Assembly: GCA_900073065.1 (NCBI GenBank)
Contig: FJOG01000003.1
Location: forward strand, 1,332,735-1,377,658
Direction: 5' to 3'
DNA from: Phialocephala subalpina
Lineage: Eukaryota > Ascomycota > Leotiomycetes > Helotiales > Mollisiaceae
DNA length: 44,924 bases
The position numbers and the translations under genes are program-made. Under the pieces are notes generated by a model, which worked only from the letters and a program-made list of their open reading frames with translations, made no database searches and was not told where the DNA came from. Below, in pieces: positions 1-11,183 of this stretch; the stretch's first letter is position 1; the number at the start of each line of letters is the position of its first letter.

Positions 1-560
1 GATATGTAGGGTAATGAAAAATAATTTGTAAAAGGCATAATAATCTGCCAGATGGCTTCGAGAGGAATGCCCGAGGAAAAGTAGCATCTAGCTCGTGAAT
101 AGTCTTAAGAAGCTCTTTCCTGTATGTGCGTAAGCCGGTTCAATTAGGACATTGTCGCCTTCTTCCCAAGAAGAGTCTATATCGACATCGCCATCAGAAG
201 GCCATTGCGCTGCCGTCGCTGGGCCAGCCAAGGTAGTCTCAGACTGATTTGTTTGTGCTAGAAGGGTTGATAGAGGCTGGTATTGAGTTGCGAGAGCTCG
301 GGGATGCCTCAGATGGCCTGCTAGGTCCGGAACAGCTTAAATTTCGGGACGTAATACCAACGATTCGAACAGAGCTTGCGCATTATTCTTGGCGGATGTG
401 TCGTCTGATGATATTATTCAGTATGCTGGATGGCAGAAAACATGTCTTCACCACTCATCTGGTGACTCGTCAGACTCAAGACTGTCTTGCTCCTGCGGAC
501 CCGAGAAGCCATCGTGTCCTGGCAGTGCAATACTCTTGTCCTTGGCCGTAGAGTGCAGCG
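1..560 (-). pseudogene. worn gene remnant running off the left edge, family unknown
   Basis: On the minus strand three coding-like stretches follow one another in different frames. The first (about 550 to 448) ends with the acidic segment QEQDSLESDESPDEW and a stop. The second (about 415 to 88) starts near SSDDTSAKNNAQALFESL, is cut by a TAA at 337-339, then stays open through SDGDVDIDSSWEEGDNVLIE to a TAG at 88-90. The third (141 to 1) reads RTYRKELLKTIHELDATFPR and leaves the window. I could not find GT..AG introns that join these frames in phase, so frameshift and nonsense decay is the simplest reading. No domain is recognised. Further upstream (600-830) there are shorter coding-like snatches such as VIDELSAARANFSPVAVDD. 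An intact multi-exon gene with poor splice signals, or chance open frames, remain possible. Confidence 0.33.
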
Positions 561-2398
561 TGTTGCAGCGAACCGTCTGTTATAGTCAGCATGAGAGTGA
601 AGTCATACGAAGTCAAGACATACCTGACATGCTCCGCCAGAATGCGGAGAATGCTCTTGTGATAATTAGAGTATGAGAGGGAATATGCGGTGAGTGGTTA
701 GACATGGCCGGTGTCGTCGACAGCCACTGGGCTGAAATTAGCACGGGCGGCAGAGAGCTCATCAATCACGAAGGAGAAAGTCCAGGAAGCACGCATAAAA
801 ATTTGGTTGACGGTACGGTATGAAAATGTATTTTATTCGCGGTGCTACAAACCATCTATGCTATTGTACTACTACTACCCAAACCTCTCCCTCCCACTGC
901 CTACGGTATCTGAGCCTTGTGTGGTCGTGTAGGGTAGTGCCTCAAGTATTTTTGATCGGTACTGATAATATATCTGCTTCAACACCGACTAATGTTAGCA
1001 AGATTTCGAACGCAAAAATTGGCAAAGCATTGAAATTGAGAGCTTCAGTTCAGACACCCAAGGAAGTATAGTGCCCTCATTTGTCCCTCAATAGGTTCTA
1101 AGCGGGACTCGAGTGAAAACTGCGAATGTGGTATGTGTTTCATCATAGAAGCGTGCGTGTGTGTAGAGACGAAAATGTGCTGACTGACCTTGGCAAGTAT
1201 GCAATCAGAGGACACGAGTCCTGTTTGTCAGTTCGACGTCTGTGTGTATAGCAAAAGTGCGCAGGCGACGCCCTGGATTATGTATCCGTGATGACTGCGC
1301 GCGGTCGTTATGAGTTGGCAGGAACCTATAAAATCTTTGCAAGTCAGCGATGGCTCGAGAAGATTTCGACAACGAAGACAGGATGGTGTTCTGTTCTCAG
1401 ACAAGGTGTACTGGCAAGTAACAAGCTTCCCCCGTAGGGAAAGCCCGAACAGCGTAAACTTCATCATGGGCGATTTAGTTGGGAAAAGAAGTATTTATTG
1501 AATTGTCATCAGAGAAGAGGAGAGGGTGGATGAGATGATATAACATACCTGAAGAGAAAGGAACAGAACAAAGACGTGCTCTACGCGGTGGTTGAAAGAG
1601 TTTGTTGGTGGGGGTTGTGTTGTGTTGTGTTGTGTTGTGAGCAAAGAAAAATTGAAGCTGGCGAAGTTCACGATATTTGAAGAGTCGCAAGAAAAATCTT
1701 AGCCGCGTATTTTTAGCGCGGGAGCTAGCGGGCGCATCACATGACCATTGGAGCAAACGGGGCAACCATTTTTAGGGGGGTGTTTGTTTGCTCTCTCATC
1801 CATCCTCCCTCGCTCATTTTCACTCTCCAGCATTCGACTTCTCCCCAACGTTCAGACTCCTGTTGTAACGCTGAACGGATCGCACCCAGACTGACGAGAT
1901 CTTGGAACATGGAACTCTCATCAATAATGTCGGCCACCGGCATATATATCGAATCCTGAACTCACCAACCATGGGCCCGGGAAGGGTTTCCGAGTCCGCC
2001 GTCTTCGGCAACTTTGTTCCAGGTGGATGATGTGTACGGGAAGCCATTGTAGTCAGAAGGGACAGACAGATATAGTAAATTACCTGATAATTGAGTGTTC
2101 TTCGAACCGCATCTAAACATCGTGGCCAACATCATAATGGCATGCATCTTTGTACTCCGATCAAGAGAGAAGTGAGGTGATACAGCATATTAATGGCTTC
2201 ATTCTTGCCGGCTTCTAACTTCGTTCGCTGTTGATGCCTGAGGCCGAAAGGGCGCAAATGTCGCTCTCGTCCACCTGAATCTTTGAGAGAATCGCCCATG
2301 CGCTCAGAACAGCTCGAGAAGCAGAACCCAACCCCCAAAGACTCCAGACTACAGGAGAAACCGTCCGACAGAGCGATGCGACTATTCAGCAATATCTA
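561..2398. other. intergenic region, no supported gene
   Basis: About 1.8 kb without a gene I can defend. Open frames here are short, start on non-ATG codons or have no partner exon. It contains a pentanucleotide microsatellite at 1614-1639. A tiny open frame at 1350 (MAREDFDNEDRMVFC...) ends at a possible GT donor but has no convincing second exon. The region may hold distal control sequence for the regulator gene downstream, since such developmental regulators often have long upstream regions; that is inference. Confidence 0.4.
1614..1639. repeat. TTGTG microsatellite
   Basis: About five head-to-tail copies of the pentamer TTGTG in non-coding DNA. It is a simple-sequence repeat with no evident function. 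Confidence 0.85.
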
Positions 2399-3142
2399 AA
2401 CCTTCTCCCTTTCTCTACCTCTTCGCTCCAGCTCCTCCCAATTGCTCGACCCCGCGACAATTCGATTCCTCTTGGCTCGTTGTTCTGCTTGCTTGTGGTT
2501 CCAGCAACTCGTTTCCCCTTCATGTTGCATCAGCACCGCCGTCTTGCATCGTGACAAGGGCTCACCTCGACCCTCTACGCCGCCAGGGTTCAAAAATATC
2601 TTCCGGCAGATCGACCACGACATCGAGTCGACCCCGTTGTATGCGCGTGGCAAGCAGAAACGCCTGATAATCAACGCCTTCGCGGTCGCGGATTACTTAT
2701 TGCCCCATCGGACTTTTGCGACACGGCTTTTCACTGCTGCTTGGGGGACCCAGACGCTTCTTCTGTCGCACCTCGTCGTGGTACACTGCCAGGCGACGGT
2801 TCGTGACCACATCTGCCAAAACACAACGCTCTTTTGCGAGTTGGCTTGACGAAGTTCCAACGGCGATTTCGGTCAAGCAAGAAGCTTTCGCTGCCTGCGC
2901 GATTTAGCCTGTATCCGATCGCGAGAAAACGACATCTGCGAACCCGCTACGAAGTTGGGACGAGACTATAGGACCGCAATTGACACGAGCTCTGGCCCTG
3001 CGATACCAAAGAAGGCCTTCGAGAACGCGAGAGGCATAATCGGCCTGGAAGTCGGTGGAGGTGGAATCAGTGTGGAGCGGCATATGTGCTAAGGAGGGTT
3101 GTACTCTGAACTCCACGTCGTGGAATTTCAATCACCACCAAC
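2399..3142 (+). promoter_or_regulatory. probable core promoter and long 5' leader of the ptaB-like gene, with short upstream ORFs
   Basis: A pyrimidine-rich run at 2399-2440 resembles fungal transcription start regions. Between it and the start codon at 3143 lie several very short ATG-initiated frames: 2522-2554 (10 codons plus stop), 2641-2667 (8 codons) and 3084-3092 (ATG TGC TAA, 51 nt before the main start). If transcription starts near 2440 these would lie in the mRNA leader and could lower translation of the main frame. The transcription start is inferred, not seen, and a leader intron could remove some of them. Confidence 0.35.
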
Positions 3143-5576
3143 ATGATGACGAGTTTGGCTCAGTCATACTCACCACACCCAGGTGGAATGCAACCGCATC
3201 CAGGTATGGCTCAAGGCCATCCCATGGGAGTACCGCATAACCCGGGACAGCCAGGACAACCAGGTCCAGGCATGCCTCAGCAAATGCATATGGGAGTCTC
3301 TGGACCAGGACCTCAGGTCAGTCAAGGAGCTATGATGGGTGGCATGCCTCCAGGAGCTGGTGGACCGAGTCAACATGCTCTGCAACATCTGAATCCTAAC
3401 CAAGCTCAACAGGCGCAAATATTTCAGCAGCAACAGGCAATGGCTTGTAAGTGACATTTGTTTTCGGGTCCCTTCAAAATCGGGCAAAGCTATCATAAAT
3501 GGCAAATGGCAGCCTTGCGTCTTGTCACTTCTTAACGGGCCGAGAGCTGACATGGATCCTAATTATAGTCGCGAACAACCCGTCCATGCAACAAATCCAG
3601 CAACAACAGATGATTCAACATCAGAGGCAGCAACAAGCTGCTCGTCAAGCAATGCTGGCTCAACAGTATAGTGGAATGCCAGTGCAGATGGGACCAAATG
3701 GAATGAACCAAATGACACAGGCACAATTTCAGGCGATGCGAGGAAACCCGATGGCTCGACCGGTCAATCTGCCGCAACACCTTCAGCAACAGCAACAACA
3801 GGCGGAGCATAGCTTACAACAACAGCAAGCTCAGGCCCAGGCACAAGCTCAGCACCACCAGGTAGGACTCGAGTCTATTTCACTCTGGCATATTCTGTGT
3901 TCGATTGAGCTTCGCTAACACTTACAGCATCAACAGCAGCTTATAATGGCTCAGCAAATCGCGATGCAACAACAAGCAAATGCTCAAGCTCAAGCTGGGA
4001 ATAGCTCCCAAGGTCAACCAAATCAGATGAACCCACAGCAAGGTCCGAATATGCAAGCCCAGACAGCGATGATGCAACAGGCCCACCAACAACAACAGCA
4101 AGCGGCACAGGCGGCTGCAGCCTCGCAGCAGAACCAGGGGCAGCCCCAGCCTCAACCCCAGGCTCAGCAAGCTCAGCCAAGTACTCAAGCCCAGGCACAA
4201 CAACCACAACCGGCGCCACAGCAGCAACCAGGGATGAATCCACAGGTAGCCGCAGCTGCGATGTTACAGCAACAGCAACAAAGGCAAGGAGAAAAGTTTA
4301 AGGGACAATGCCTCATGAAACTCATGCAGTTCGGCGACCATTTAAGTAACTTTGGGGTAAGCTCGAAACCACTATCATCATACATGGCCAATGGAGCTCA
4401 ACGACTCGCTGCACAGGGATCAAAACAACGTGACGACCTCAATTACTGGTTGGCTTTCGTGGAACGTTTCTTCTCATCAAAAGGAGTCCTGCGTCATTCG
4501 GTCTGGATCGTGGACGAAACATCGAATAAGCAATACGAAATTACGTTCCCGGCTCTGGCAAGATACTTCCACACACACTTCGAAAGTGGTATCAAGAACA
4601 TGCAGATGATTATGGAAAAGGGGTCGGAAAAGGAATTGCCTAATAACGGTCATTATATCGAGAGTCAAAAGTCTAGTTTTGTTTATTGGTTCGACAACGG
4701 ATCGCAGGTGAGTTTTGTTGTGGGTTTTGTGACTTGTGGATTTTGCTAACGAAAATAGTTAATCGCAAGTGGTACACTGAAGGCGCATTTCGATGCAGAA
4801 CAGAAAATCGAATTGCTCGAATTCGTTACCAGCAGTCACGAAGAATATCTTCCTCGTGCCCAGGTTGTGGAAGCTGCACGACCACTGCATGAGTGGTCAA
4901 AAGAGTGGCACAAAGTTAATTCTCCGGCTGATGGCAAGCAGTCACCAGAAATGAACAAAAAGAAAGCAAAAGCACTGAAGTCACCGAACCAGCCTCCCCC
5001 AGAAATCGACCTCCCAGAGTCCAAGGTAAAATCGAAAATGGGGATCACTCCTTCTGTATTTCGGTTTCTTGAGGTATGGACACCTCGGAGATTGTCAAAT
5101 ACTTGACTAACGAATAACAGCTCGCTGAAGTAATGGGCCAAATGAACCCACTCTTTAACTATGCACACCAAAATGCCACTCTAACTCCGTATGCCGCCTT
5201 GGATCGATACGTAGAAACGGTTGCCTCGAGTGGACCAAACAATTCCGGCGGACAACAACCAAACCCCTCTGGACCTCGAACGCCAGGAATGGTCAACTTC
5301 GGAGCTTCTCCCGCACAAGCCCATCTTCAACTCCCAGACGGCTCACCACGTGTGACCGGTAGTCCAGCTCAAGCTCCCAACATGCAACTCCAGCAAAGCC
5401 AGCACGGAACAAGCTCTAGCGGTCCAAGTGCCAACACCAGTCCGAATGCAAGCAACAAACGCAGAAGACCGAGTGTAAAAGATGAGCCTGAAATCCAGGT
5501 CAACGGTAACCCCTCGAAGACCGCAGTGAAGCCAAGTCCAAGGATAGGAAAGAGACAAAAGGGGAATCCCGCTTGA
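3143..5576 (+). CDS. ptaB: LIM-domain-binding protein, PtaB/Mfg1-like transcriptional co-regulator
   Basis: Six predicted exons: 3143-3446, 3569-3861, 3928-4356, 4417-4707, 4759-5073, 5121-5576, giving 695 residues. The first ~290 residues are Gln/Met/Pro-rich and low complexity. The LIM-binding (LIM_bind, LDB1-type) core follows: CLMKLMQFGDHLSNFG, then DDLNYWLAFVERFFSSKG, VLRHSVWIVDE and ARYFHTHFESGIKNMQ; it ends near ELLEFVTSSHEEYLPR. A basic stretch (KRRRPSVKDEP) close to the C-terminus could be a nuclear signal. In Aspergillus and yeasts this family acts in the nucleus with a LisH partner (SomA/Flo8) to switch on adhesion, biofilm and hyphal genes. All junctions keep phase. The 60-nt segment 4357-4416 is an in-frame intron candidate; if retained the protein is 715 residues. 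The leader is long and carries small upstream frames. Confidence 0.9.
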
Positions 5577-6193
5577 GAAATCAATCATCCGAAGTTGTTT
5601 CTCCCTGCGCACCCCCACACCACGAAGACGCCACTTGCGTCGATCAGAGGGAAGACAATGCGCCACAACCGAGCCGATCCGATCCGTTGTTACTCCTCAA
5701 GAGTCCCATCACCAGACAACTTGAGTCGACACGGCCCGCTCACTGTGGATTTGTGATTTATGTACAGCGCGGCGCATGGATATCATGTGCCGAAGTCATT
5801 TAACGTCAGGTCATTTTGGTATATTTCACAAGTCAGGTTTCGGAGGCTTGCAATCCCACCAATATCGTTAGCATCATCAAAGAGAGAAATGAAGGGCGCG
5901 CTAATCTTGTATATTATCTATCATTGTTTTGGATCCAGAGGCGTCGGCGTTCTTTTCGCTCTCGTCATAGTCAGGGGCGTACTGTCGTGTTGCTGATTTT
6001 TGGATGATATCGTCGTTTTAGTGAGTGTGACTTATACCCGTGTTCTGGGATGCGATATATGAAGTTCTACTGCTTGGATGGAGGGAAGGTTCAGGGTATG
6101 CATGGCGCATGGGGAGATGGGAGTAGCGCTGCATCAATGTTAAAAGTTGTTACGAACATAAACGATTTCTGAGAAATGCCCCTGGCCCGCTGC
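5577..6193. other. 3' flank between ptaB-like gene and small gene on the other strand
   Basis: About 600 nt between two convergent coding regions. It presumably holds both 3' untranslated regions. No open frame with coding character and no repeat was seen. Confidence 0.5.
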
Positions 6194-6765
6194 TCAGAGC
6201 GGGTTGCGTTTACTTCCGGGAACGAAGACCCAATGTCTCTCCCGCCTTCCGAAGTCGATAATCTTCGGTCTATCGGCTTTACAATGTTCGTCCTTGTCAG
6301 AGAGAGTAACTACTGGAAGTTGCAGAACCTCTAGAAACTCCCGACATTCCAACTACCATTCAAGATCTCGAGCCCGGTTATACTCCCAATACCATATTCA
6401 ATTTAGCTTACCTTCAAGCTCGAGATGAAAACGAGCATCGTCTTTCTTCCCGATGCCCCGAGGTTGCAACAACCTTTGTTCCTCGATTTTCATCTCTCCC
6501 ACCTGTTACCTCAAAGCAAATGACAGCAAAAAGCAGACCATCTCGACCATCCTCAAGCCAACTCAACCACCGGTCCCCGTTCCCCACTGCTCTGGTCTGC
6601 CTTCAGAATCATCTCCAACGTTCCTCCACATGCTCGTGCCACAATATCTCTGCATTCAAATGTTTGACCGGCCACCGGAACCTCGATAACTTGTCCTATT
6701 CTCGCGCTTGCTGCCTCACTCTCGTAACTCGGAATCTCGTTTCTGACGGCGTCGAAGCTCGTCAT
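6194..6765 (-). CDS. small three-exon gene, unknown function
   Basis: Minus-strand exons 6765-6571, 6502-6412 and 6330-6194 join in phase to a 140-residue protein; no single open frame shows it. Exon 1 begins MTSFDAVRNEIPSYESEAAS and contains VIEVPVAGQTFECRDIVARA. Exon 2 reads MKIEEQRLLQPRGIGKKDD and leads to FHLELE. Exon 3 ends RERHWVFVPGSKRNPL and a stop. Donors are GTGGTT (weak) and GTAAGC; acceptors are AACAG and TCTAG. The phase match over two introns and the amino-acid make-up (charged, balanced, no low complexity) argue for a real gene. There is no signal peptide or membrane segment and I do not recognise a family. It lies 3' to 3' with the ptaB-like gene and 344 nt from the stop of hbrB. 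It could be a lineage-specific gene or a fragment of a longer one. Confidence 0.5.
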
Positions 6766-7109
6766 CTTGTTGACCTAGAGCTGACTGAGAACGTAATAAA
6801 AAGGTAGGGTTATCCTTATATTATTGATATTTAGATTCACCTTTTACTCTATTATGGTAACGACAATGTGTCCTCAGATTTCATCGCATTTTCTCACTTT
6901 TTGGTATGCCACCAGCGAACTCCAAAGCTACCTAGAGGTATTCAACTGCAACCATGTGCATCCCAGCCTTCCCAACTCACCATATACTTGTACAATACAC
7001 ACATATCCTACGCACCTGCCCGCTCGGGGACATTGTTAAACTCCATAGTATACAATTGTTGTCGTCAATGTTCGTTAATCCTCCATGCCATGCCAGATCA
7101 AATTTCAAA
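6766..7109. other. gap between the small gene and hbrB
   Basis: 344 nt upstream of the small gene and downstream of hbrB on the same strand. A+T-rich near 6800-6850. Nothing else is visible. Confidence 0.4.
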
Positions 7110-9767
7110 TCAAGCCACCGTCCCTTCAACCCTCGAGTTGACTCCCATCAATGGGACTCTCGCACCAACTAGTCCTCTCCTATCCCTTCCCATTCTTCCT
7201 CGACCAAGCCAATTCAGCTTCAACCCTCTCGTCAATTCCTCCATTTTTTTCTGACTACTCTCATCACCGCCGCCATCAACGCCAACGGAAGCAAGGACAC
7301 TCATGCATTGGAGCATCCTGCCCACCGTCTCGGTAAGCTGTTTCCCACTATCTTCAACCGTCTGTGCTCTCTGTCCTCTATTCAAAGGGTGTAGCGGATG
7401 GGTAGAAGATGGCGTAAACGGTCTCTGTGGAGGTGGTGGAAGACCTGCAATACCGAGACCTGAATTATTGGAGGGTTCGGAGCCATATGAGACGTTGCTT
7501 ATCGCTCGACTTCTATTCCCACTTCCGTCTCCTGAGCTACCGGATCCAAGTAGTGTCGTGGTATGTGATCCATACGATGCGTGGGCTGGGTCAAGAGACA
7601 TTGCCGTTGATGGACGGCCACCTGAGAATGAATCAGGCGAGGTGGAGAGAATATCTGCTGCGGGTAGCGACAATGATATTGAGTCCAAGGACAGCCGAGA
7701 GAAGATTGTTTTCAAAGTATCGAATCGAGGAAGGATGACAGTGTCACGGTAAGCTGTCAGAACTATACGTCGAACCTCGAGGGCGTTGCTAGCTGGGATG
7801 TTCCCGTTCATCTCTTTCGACGAAGATGGTAGAGCACCCCAAAAGTCACGGGCCTGCTCGGAGGTCATAAGCGGCCCATGGCCAGAGAATTCCAAGTCTA
7901 AGGGAAGAAACACGGCTTGCATGTATGGCAGGATAGACGTGAATGTAAAGAGCCACATCTCCACCAAGTGTGGGATGAGTCGGTCATCGGGTGTGCGATG
8001 TAGCATTTGGTCCAGTGAACTGAAACCCGTAGCAAGGAGATCTCGAAGATCCTCAACAACGATACTTGGTGCGCGCTTTTGGATGCAGCGTTGGATGTGC
8101 GTTCTACTTTCGTCAGTACATAACAGGGGAAATGGTCAATAAACCTACGTGACCAGACGATTGAGCTCCTCCACTGGCAATCTGAGATCCTCGCCTTCGA
8201 AAATAACGAGAAGCTTCGCTTTCAGAAATGGCCAAGCATCATCGGCACCCATATTGTTCAGTCCATACTTGCTCAAATCTGCCCCTTCAGTACCATAAAG
8301 ACTCGAAGGATATCCATAGCTCCCTGCATTTGAAGCAAGATAGGATGCTCCGCCCGCAGAGCCTAGACTGGACGGACCCGGCCAGTCATTGCTGTTCTGA
8401 TACGAGAGTTCACTCTCCCTCAGTGCATCTGACTTCTCTTCCTTCTTCTTTTCTCTCAAAGCCCTACCTCCATGTCTCAAATCCAATCCGCTCATACTCT
8501 TCGCAAAGCTCGTACTTGTAGGACCAGGACTCGGGGGCAGACTAAAGTTATAGAGACTGTTCGGCGCACTTGGGTCGACTGGCTTCGAATTGCTCGCGGC
8601 CGATGATAGTGGCAGGTGGTGTTCATCCTTACTACTCAACTTATGCTTCTGCCTCGATAAGAAGTGGTGCTTCTTCTCTTTGTCCTTTTCCGGGACCGGT
8701 GGGGTATCGACTGCCCGAATCGTGGCCGAGGAGGAATTCGCCATGCTGTACATAGAAGCTGCGCTCGACATAGAATCTGCCAGACTGTTGGTACTAAAGT
8801 TCTTCCCCTGGAGGGACGCCAGTGTGTATGAGGCCATCTTACTAGGACTGGGCAGCGCGCCGGCTCTTGCCTCTTTATCTTTACTTATTCCTATCTTGCC
8901 AGGCCGGGAGAACAGCTTGACCTTGGATTTCTCTGTCTTGATCGGCTTGTCCGGTTGCATACGATGTTGCAAATCGTGGTCTGATGGCGGTAGTCCAGGT
9001 GAGGTATTCGGGGACTTGGGAAACACTAGATTGGCAGCCGTTTGAGCAGCATTTCCATGCGAACCTCCAAGCAATCCATTCTGGTATATCTGACCTCCAA
9101 AAGTATTGTCCCTAGGACCTGAAGCTTCCGTCAGGCTCAGTAGAGGAGGGCTTGTCGGTCCTCTCGAAGGTCGTCGACTTCCATTGTTCGAGGCCGCGTC
9201 CACTTGAGGTGTGGGTACTGTTTGAGAGCGTTGTCTAGTGTGTGTTTGATGCTGCATAGCAGCTTGCGCAGCAATCTGGCTCGCGCTCAATCCGCTGGTA
9301 TTAAGGTTCGCCATACTGCCCAAATTCGATGTGGCAGTTGTGGGAAGATATGGCTCGAAAGACCCTTGTGTTTGCGAATGTTTCCTCCCGTGCCCCAATC
9401 GGTGGGAATCGATCGATGTTCTTGGCGCGGTACTCAATGGAGATGCATTTCTCAGAGGCAGTTCAGATCTCGCCTGTGCGGTATTGATGGTGGGACGAGA
9501 GAAGTTCTGGAGACTGCTCGTGCTGGAGTTTGCGTTCGCAGCGTATAATGGGCGTGGAGGAGGAGGGGCTGGCGCATTCTGCTGTCTTACAGGAGCTGCG
9601 GTTCGCGGTTTGTTGGTGGTGAGTGGAGGTGTATCTTCGTCGTCCGACGACTCTACTCGTCGCAGAGGAGGTCGCGATGAAGCGGATTGTGCAACCATAG
9701 GTGAGAAGCTCCCCTGATGCCCAGGTAGTGCTCGAGTTTGAGGAGTCCCTGGCTGGAATTGTGACAT
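7110..9767 (-). CDS. hbrB: TORC2 subunit HbrB/Bit61 family
   Basis: Two exons, 9767-8149 and 8103-7110, give 870 residues. The N-terminal ~480 residues are Ser/Pro-rich and probably disordered (RPPLRRVESSDDEDTPPL near the start). The conserved HbrB-like domain begins near DDAWPFLKAKLLVIFEGEDL (about residue 505), crosses the intron at VEELNRLVTTHIQRC, and continues through LLATGFSSLDQMLHRTPDDR, LVEMWLFTFTSILPYMQAVF and TAYRDTVILPRFDTLKTIF. The family (Aspergillus HbrB, yeast Bit61, mammalian Protor) is a subunit of TOR complex 2 at the plasma membrane, acting on polar growth and actin; loss in Aspergillus gives hyperbranching. The 45-nt intron is short and ends in a tandem AAGTAG acceptor. 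Start ATG is the first in frame. The tail after the domain is Ser/Gly-rich. Confidence 0.9.
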
Positions 9768-10683
9768 GGTTGCTAGGCTATGAAATGCACAAGTGTTTCA
9801 CATAATTTGCATAGATCAGCGGTGGTGCTGAACTCAGCCTGAAGCGTTGGGGCATACGAGGTCGTAGTCTTGCGAGAAGAGAGCCTTCAAAGCTGGAGGG
9901 AGAGGGCTTAAAAGGGTCATTCTTCTGGGAGTACAAGTAGTGAATGCATAGAAACAGTCGCGGGGTAGAAAGTGTTTCAAGAATAGAAGAGTTGGAGTCC
10001 AGTTAGCTTCAAAGTCGTTGATCCGGTCGTTCCACTAAGCTGCAGTCTGCCAGTCTGCCAGTCCTAACGGGATGACATCGCAACGCAACGACTTGCTAAC
10101 GTTCCCTCTTCACGATGACGGTAAGTGCACATATAGTTGTACCGAAATAACCATACTCTACCTCAAGTATCAAAATGACCTCGTGCTTTCATCCACCAGA
10201 GCTCACTTTTCCATTGTCCCAAGGCATCATACGACATCGACCAGTTTTGTCGAGCACCTGCTTCCTTCACATGTCTCCAAACAATTCCATACCAAAAGCT
10301 TTAGATTCACTCTATTTACAAGACCCACATCCCTGAAATTAAAAGTATATCAAGTTGTGTTCAAGATTCAAGGCATAGGCTCTTCTGTCTTCTATCACCC
10401 AAGACATTTACAAATGTCCATGCTTATGAGATTTCTAAAGAGCGAAGCCTCTGCCAAAGTCCCAACTTGAGTAACAACATTTAAATAAGCGATCAGAAGT
10501 ACTTTTGACGTTTTGAATCCTGCTCCTCCTGAAGGACAATAATGTAAAATTTTCACACTCGGTTCAACAGAACACCCGTAGCGGGGCACCAACACCGAAT
10601 ATTTCTCAAGCTCTCTTCAACCCCGCCAACAATCCACACCAACTCAGAGCTCTTCACTCGGACCACACCCAATCCTCCTCATC
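9768..10683. promoter_or_regulatory. shared divergent promoter region, hbrB and GON7
   Basis: 916 nt between two divergent start codons, so both promoters must lie here. A 132-codon ATG frame at 10072-10470 has poor coding character and I do not accept it. A short CAGTCTGC-type direct repeat sits at about 10043-10062. No specific binding site can be assigned. Confidence 0.45.
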
Positions 10684-11013
10684 ATGGTAGACTCAAATTC
10701 TTCCAACGGAACCACCCAAACCCACTCCATCCTCTCCGCGACCTACACCTCCCCGATCAACGCCCCCTTCACCCACACAACTAAGCTCTCCTCCCCCACA
10801 ACCACAGCTCCTCCCAAAGACCGAACAGTCTACCTTACCTCTCTCAAAACCGCCGTCGCAGACCTACAAGAGAAGATCAATACCGATCTTACAGCCCGAA
10901 TGGAAGAAGACAAAGCGCGCGAAGTATCAGCCAACGGTACCTCGAAATCAAAGGGCGTCGACGAAGCCAAAGAAGAAGATAACTACGGCGAGGAAGTTGT
11001 GGAGGAAGATTGA
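10684..11013 (+). CDS. GON7: EKC/KEOPS complex subunit Gon7
   Basis: Intronless, 109 residues, a usual size for fungal Gon7. The start reads SILSATYTSPINAPFTH, followed by DRTVYLTSLKTAVADLQEKI and LTARMEEDKAREV, the pattern I associate with the Gon7 family; the tail is acidic (EEVVEED). Gon7 is a small, mostly disordered subunit that binds Pcc1 in the KEOPS complex, which makes the tRNA modification t6A37 and affects telomeres and transcription. The gene converges on VPS39, with 170 nt between the two stop codons. Assignment rests on the ordered short motifs, since the family is small and fast-evolving. Confidence 0.82.
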   Translation: MVDSNSSNGTTQTHSILSATYTSPINAPFTHTTKLSSPTTTAPPKDRTVYLTSLKTAVADLQEKINTDLTARMEEDKAREVSANGTSKSKGVDEAKEEDNYGEEVVEED

Positions 11014-11183
11014 TTGATTGAAGGGCTTTCAGATGCATTGAATATTCTGGTTACACGGCAAGCCGCCATATATACATGAAGAAACAAAACCCACGCCAGC
11101 AGTAAGAACTCCGCGCTATGTATGAACGAAACGGCCCTCTCTTCTCATCCTCGAATCCTCTACTCCGTACTCTACCCGGGAAT

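Noticed and set aside
2442..2849. 135-codon plus-strand open frame in the ptaB leader
   Set aside because: It starts on TTG, has no family likeness, and lies in what looks like 5' leader with several short ATG frames.
10072..10470. 132-codon ATG frame between hbrB and GON7
   Set aside because: Composition is unlike the flanking genes, no domain or splice partner is seen, and it occupies the divergent promoter region.
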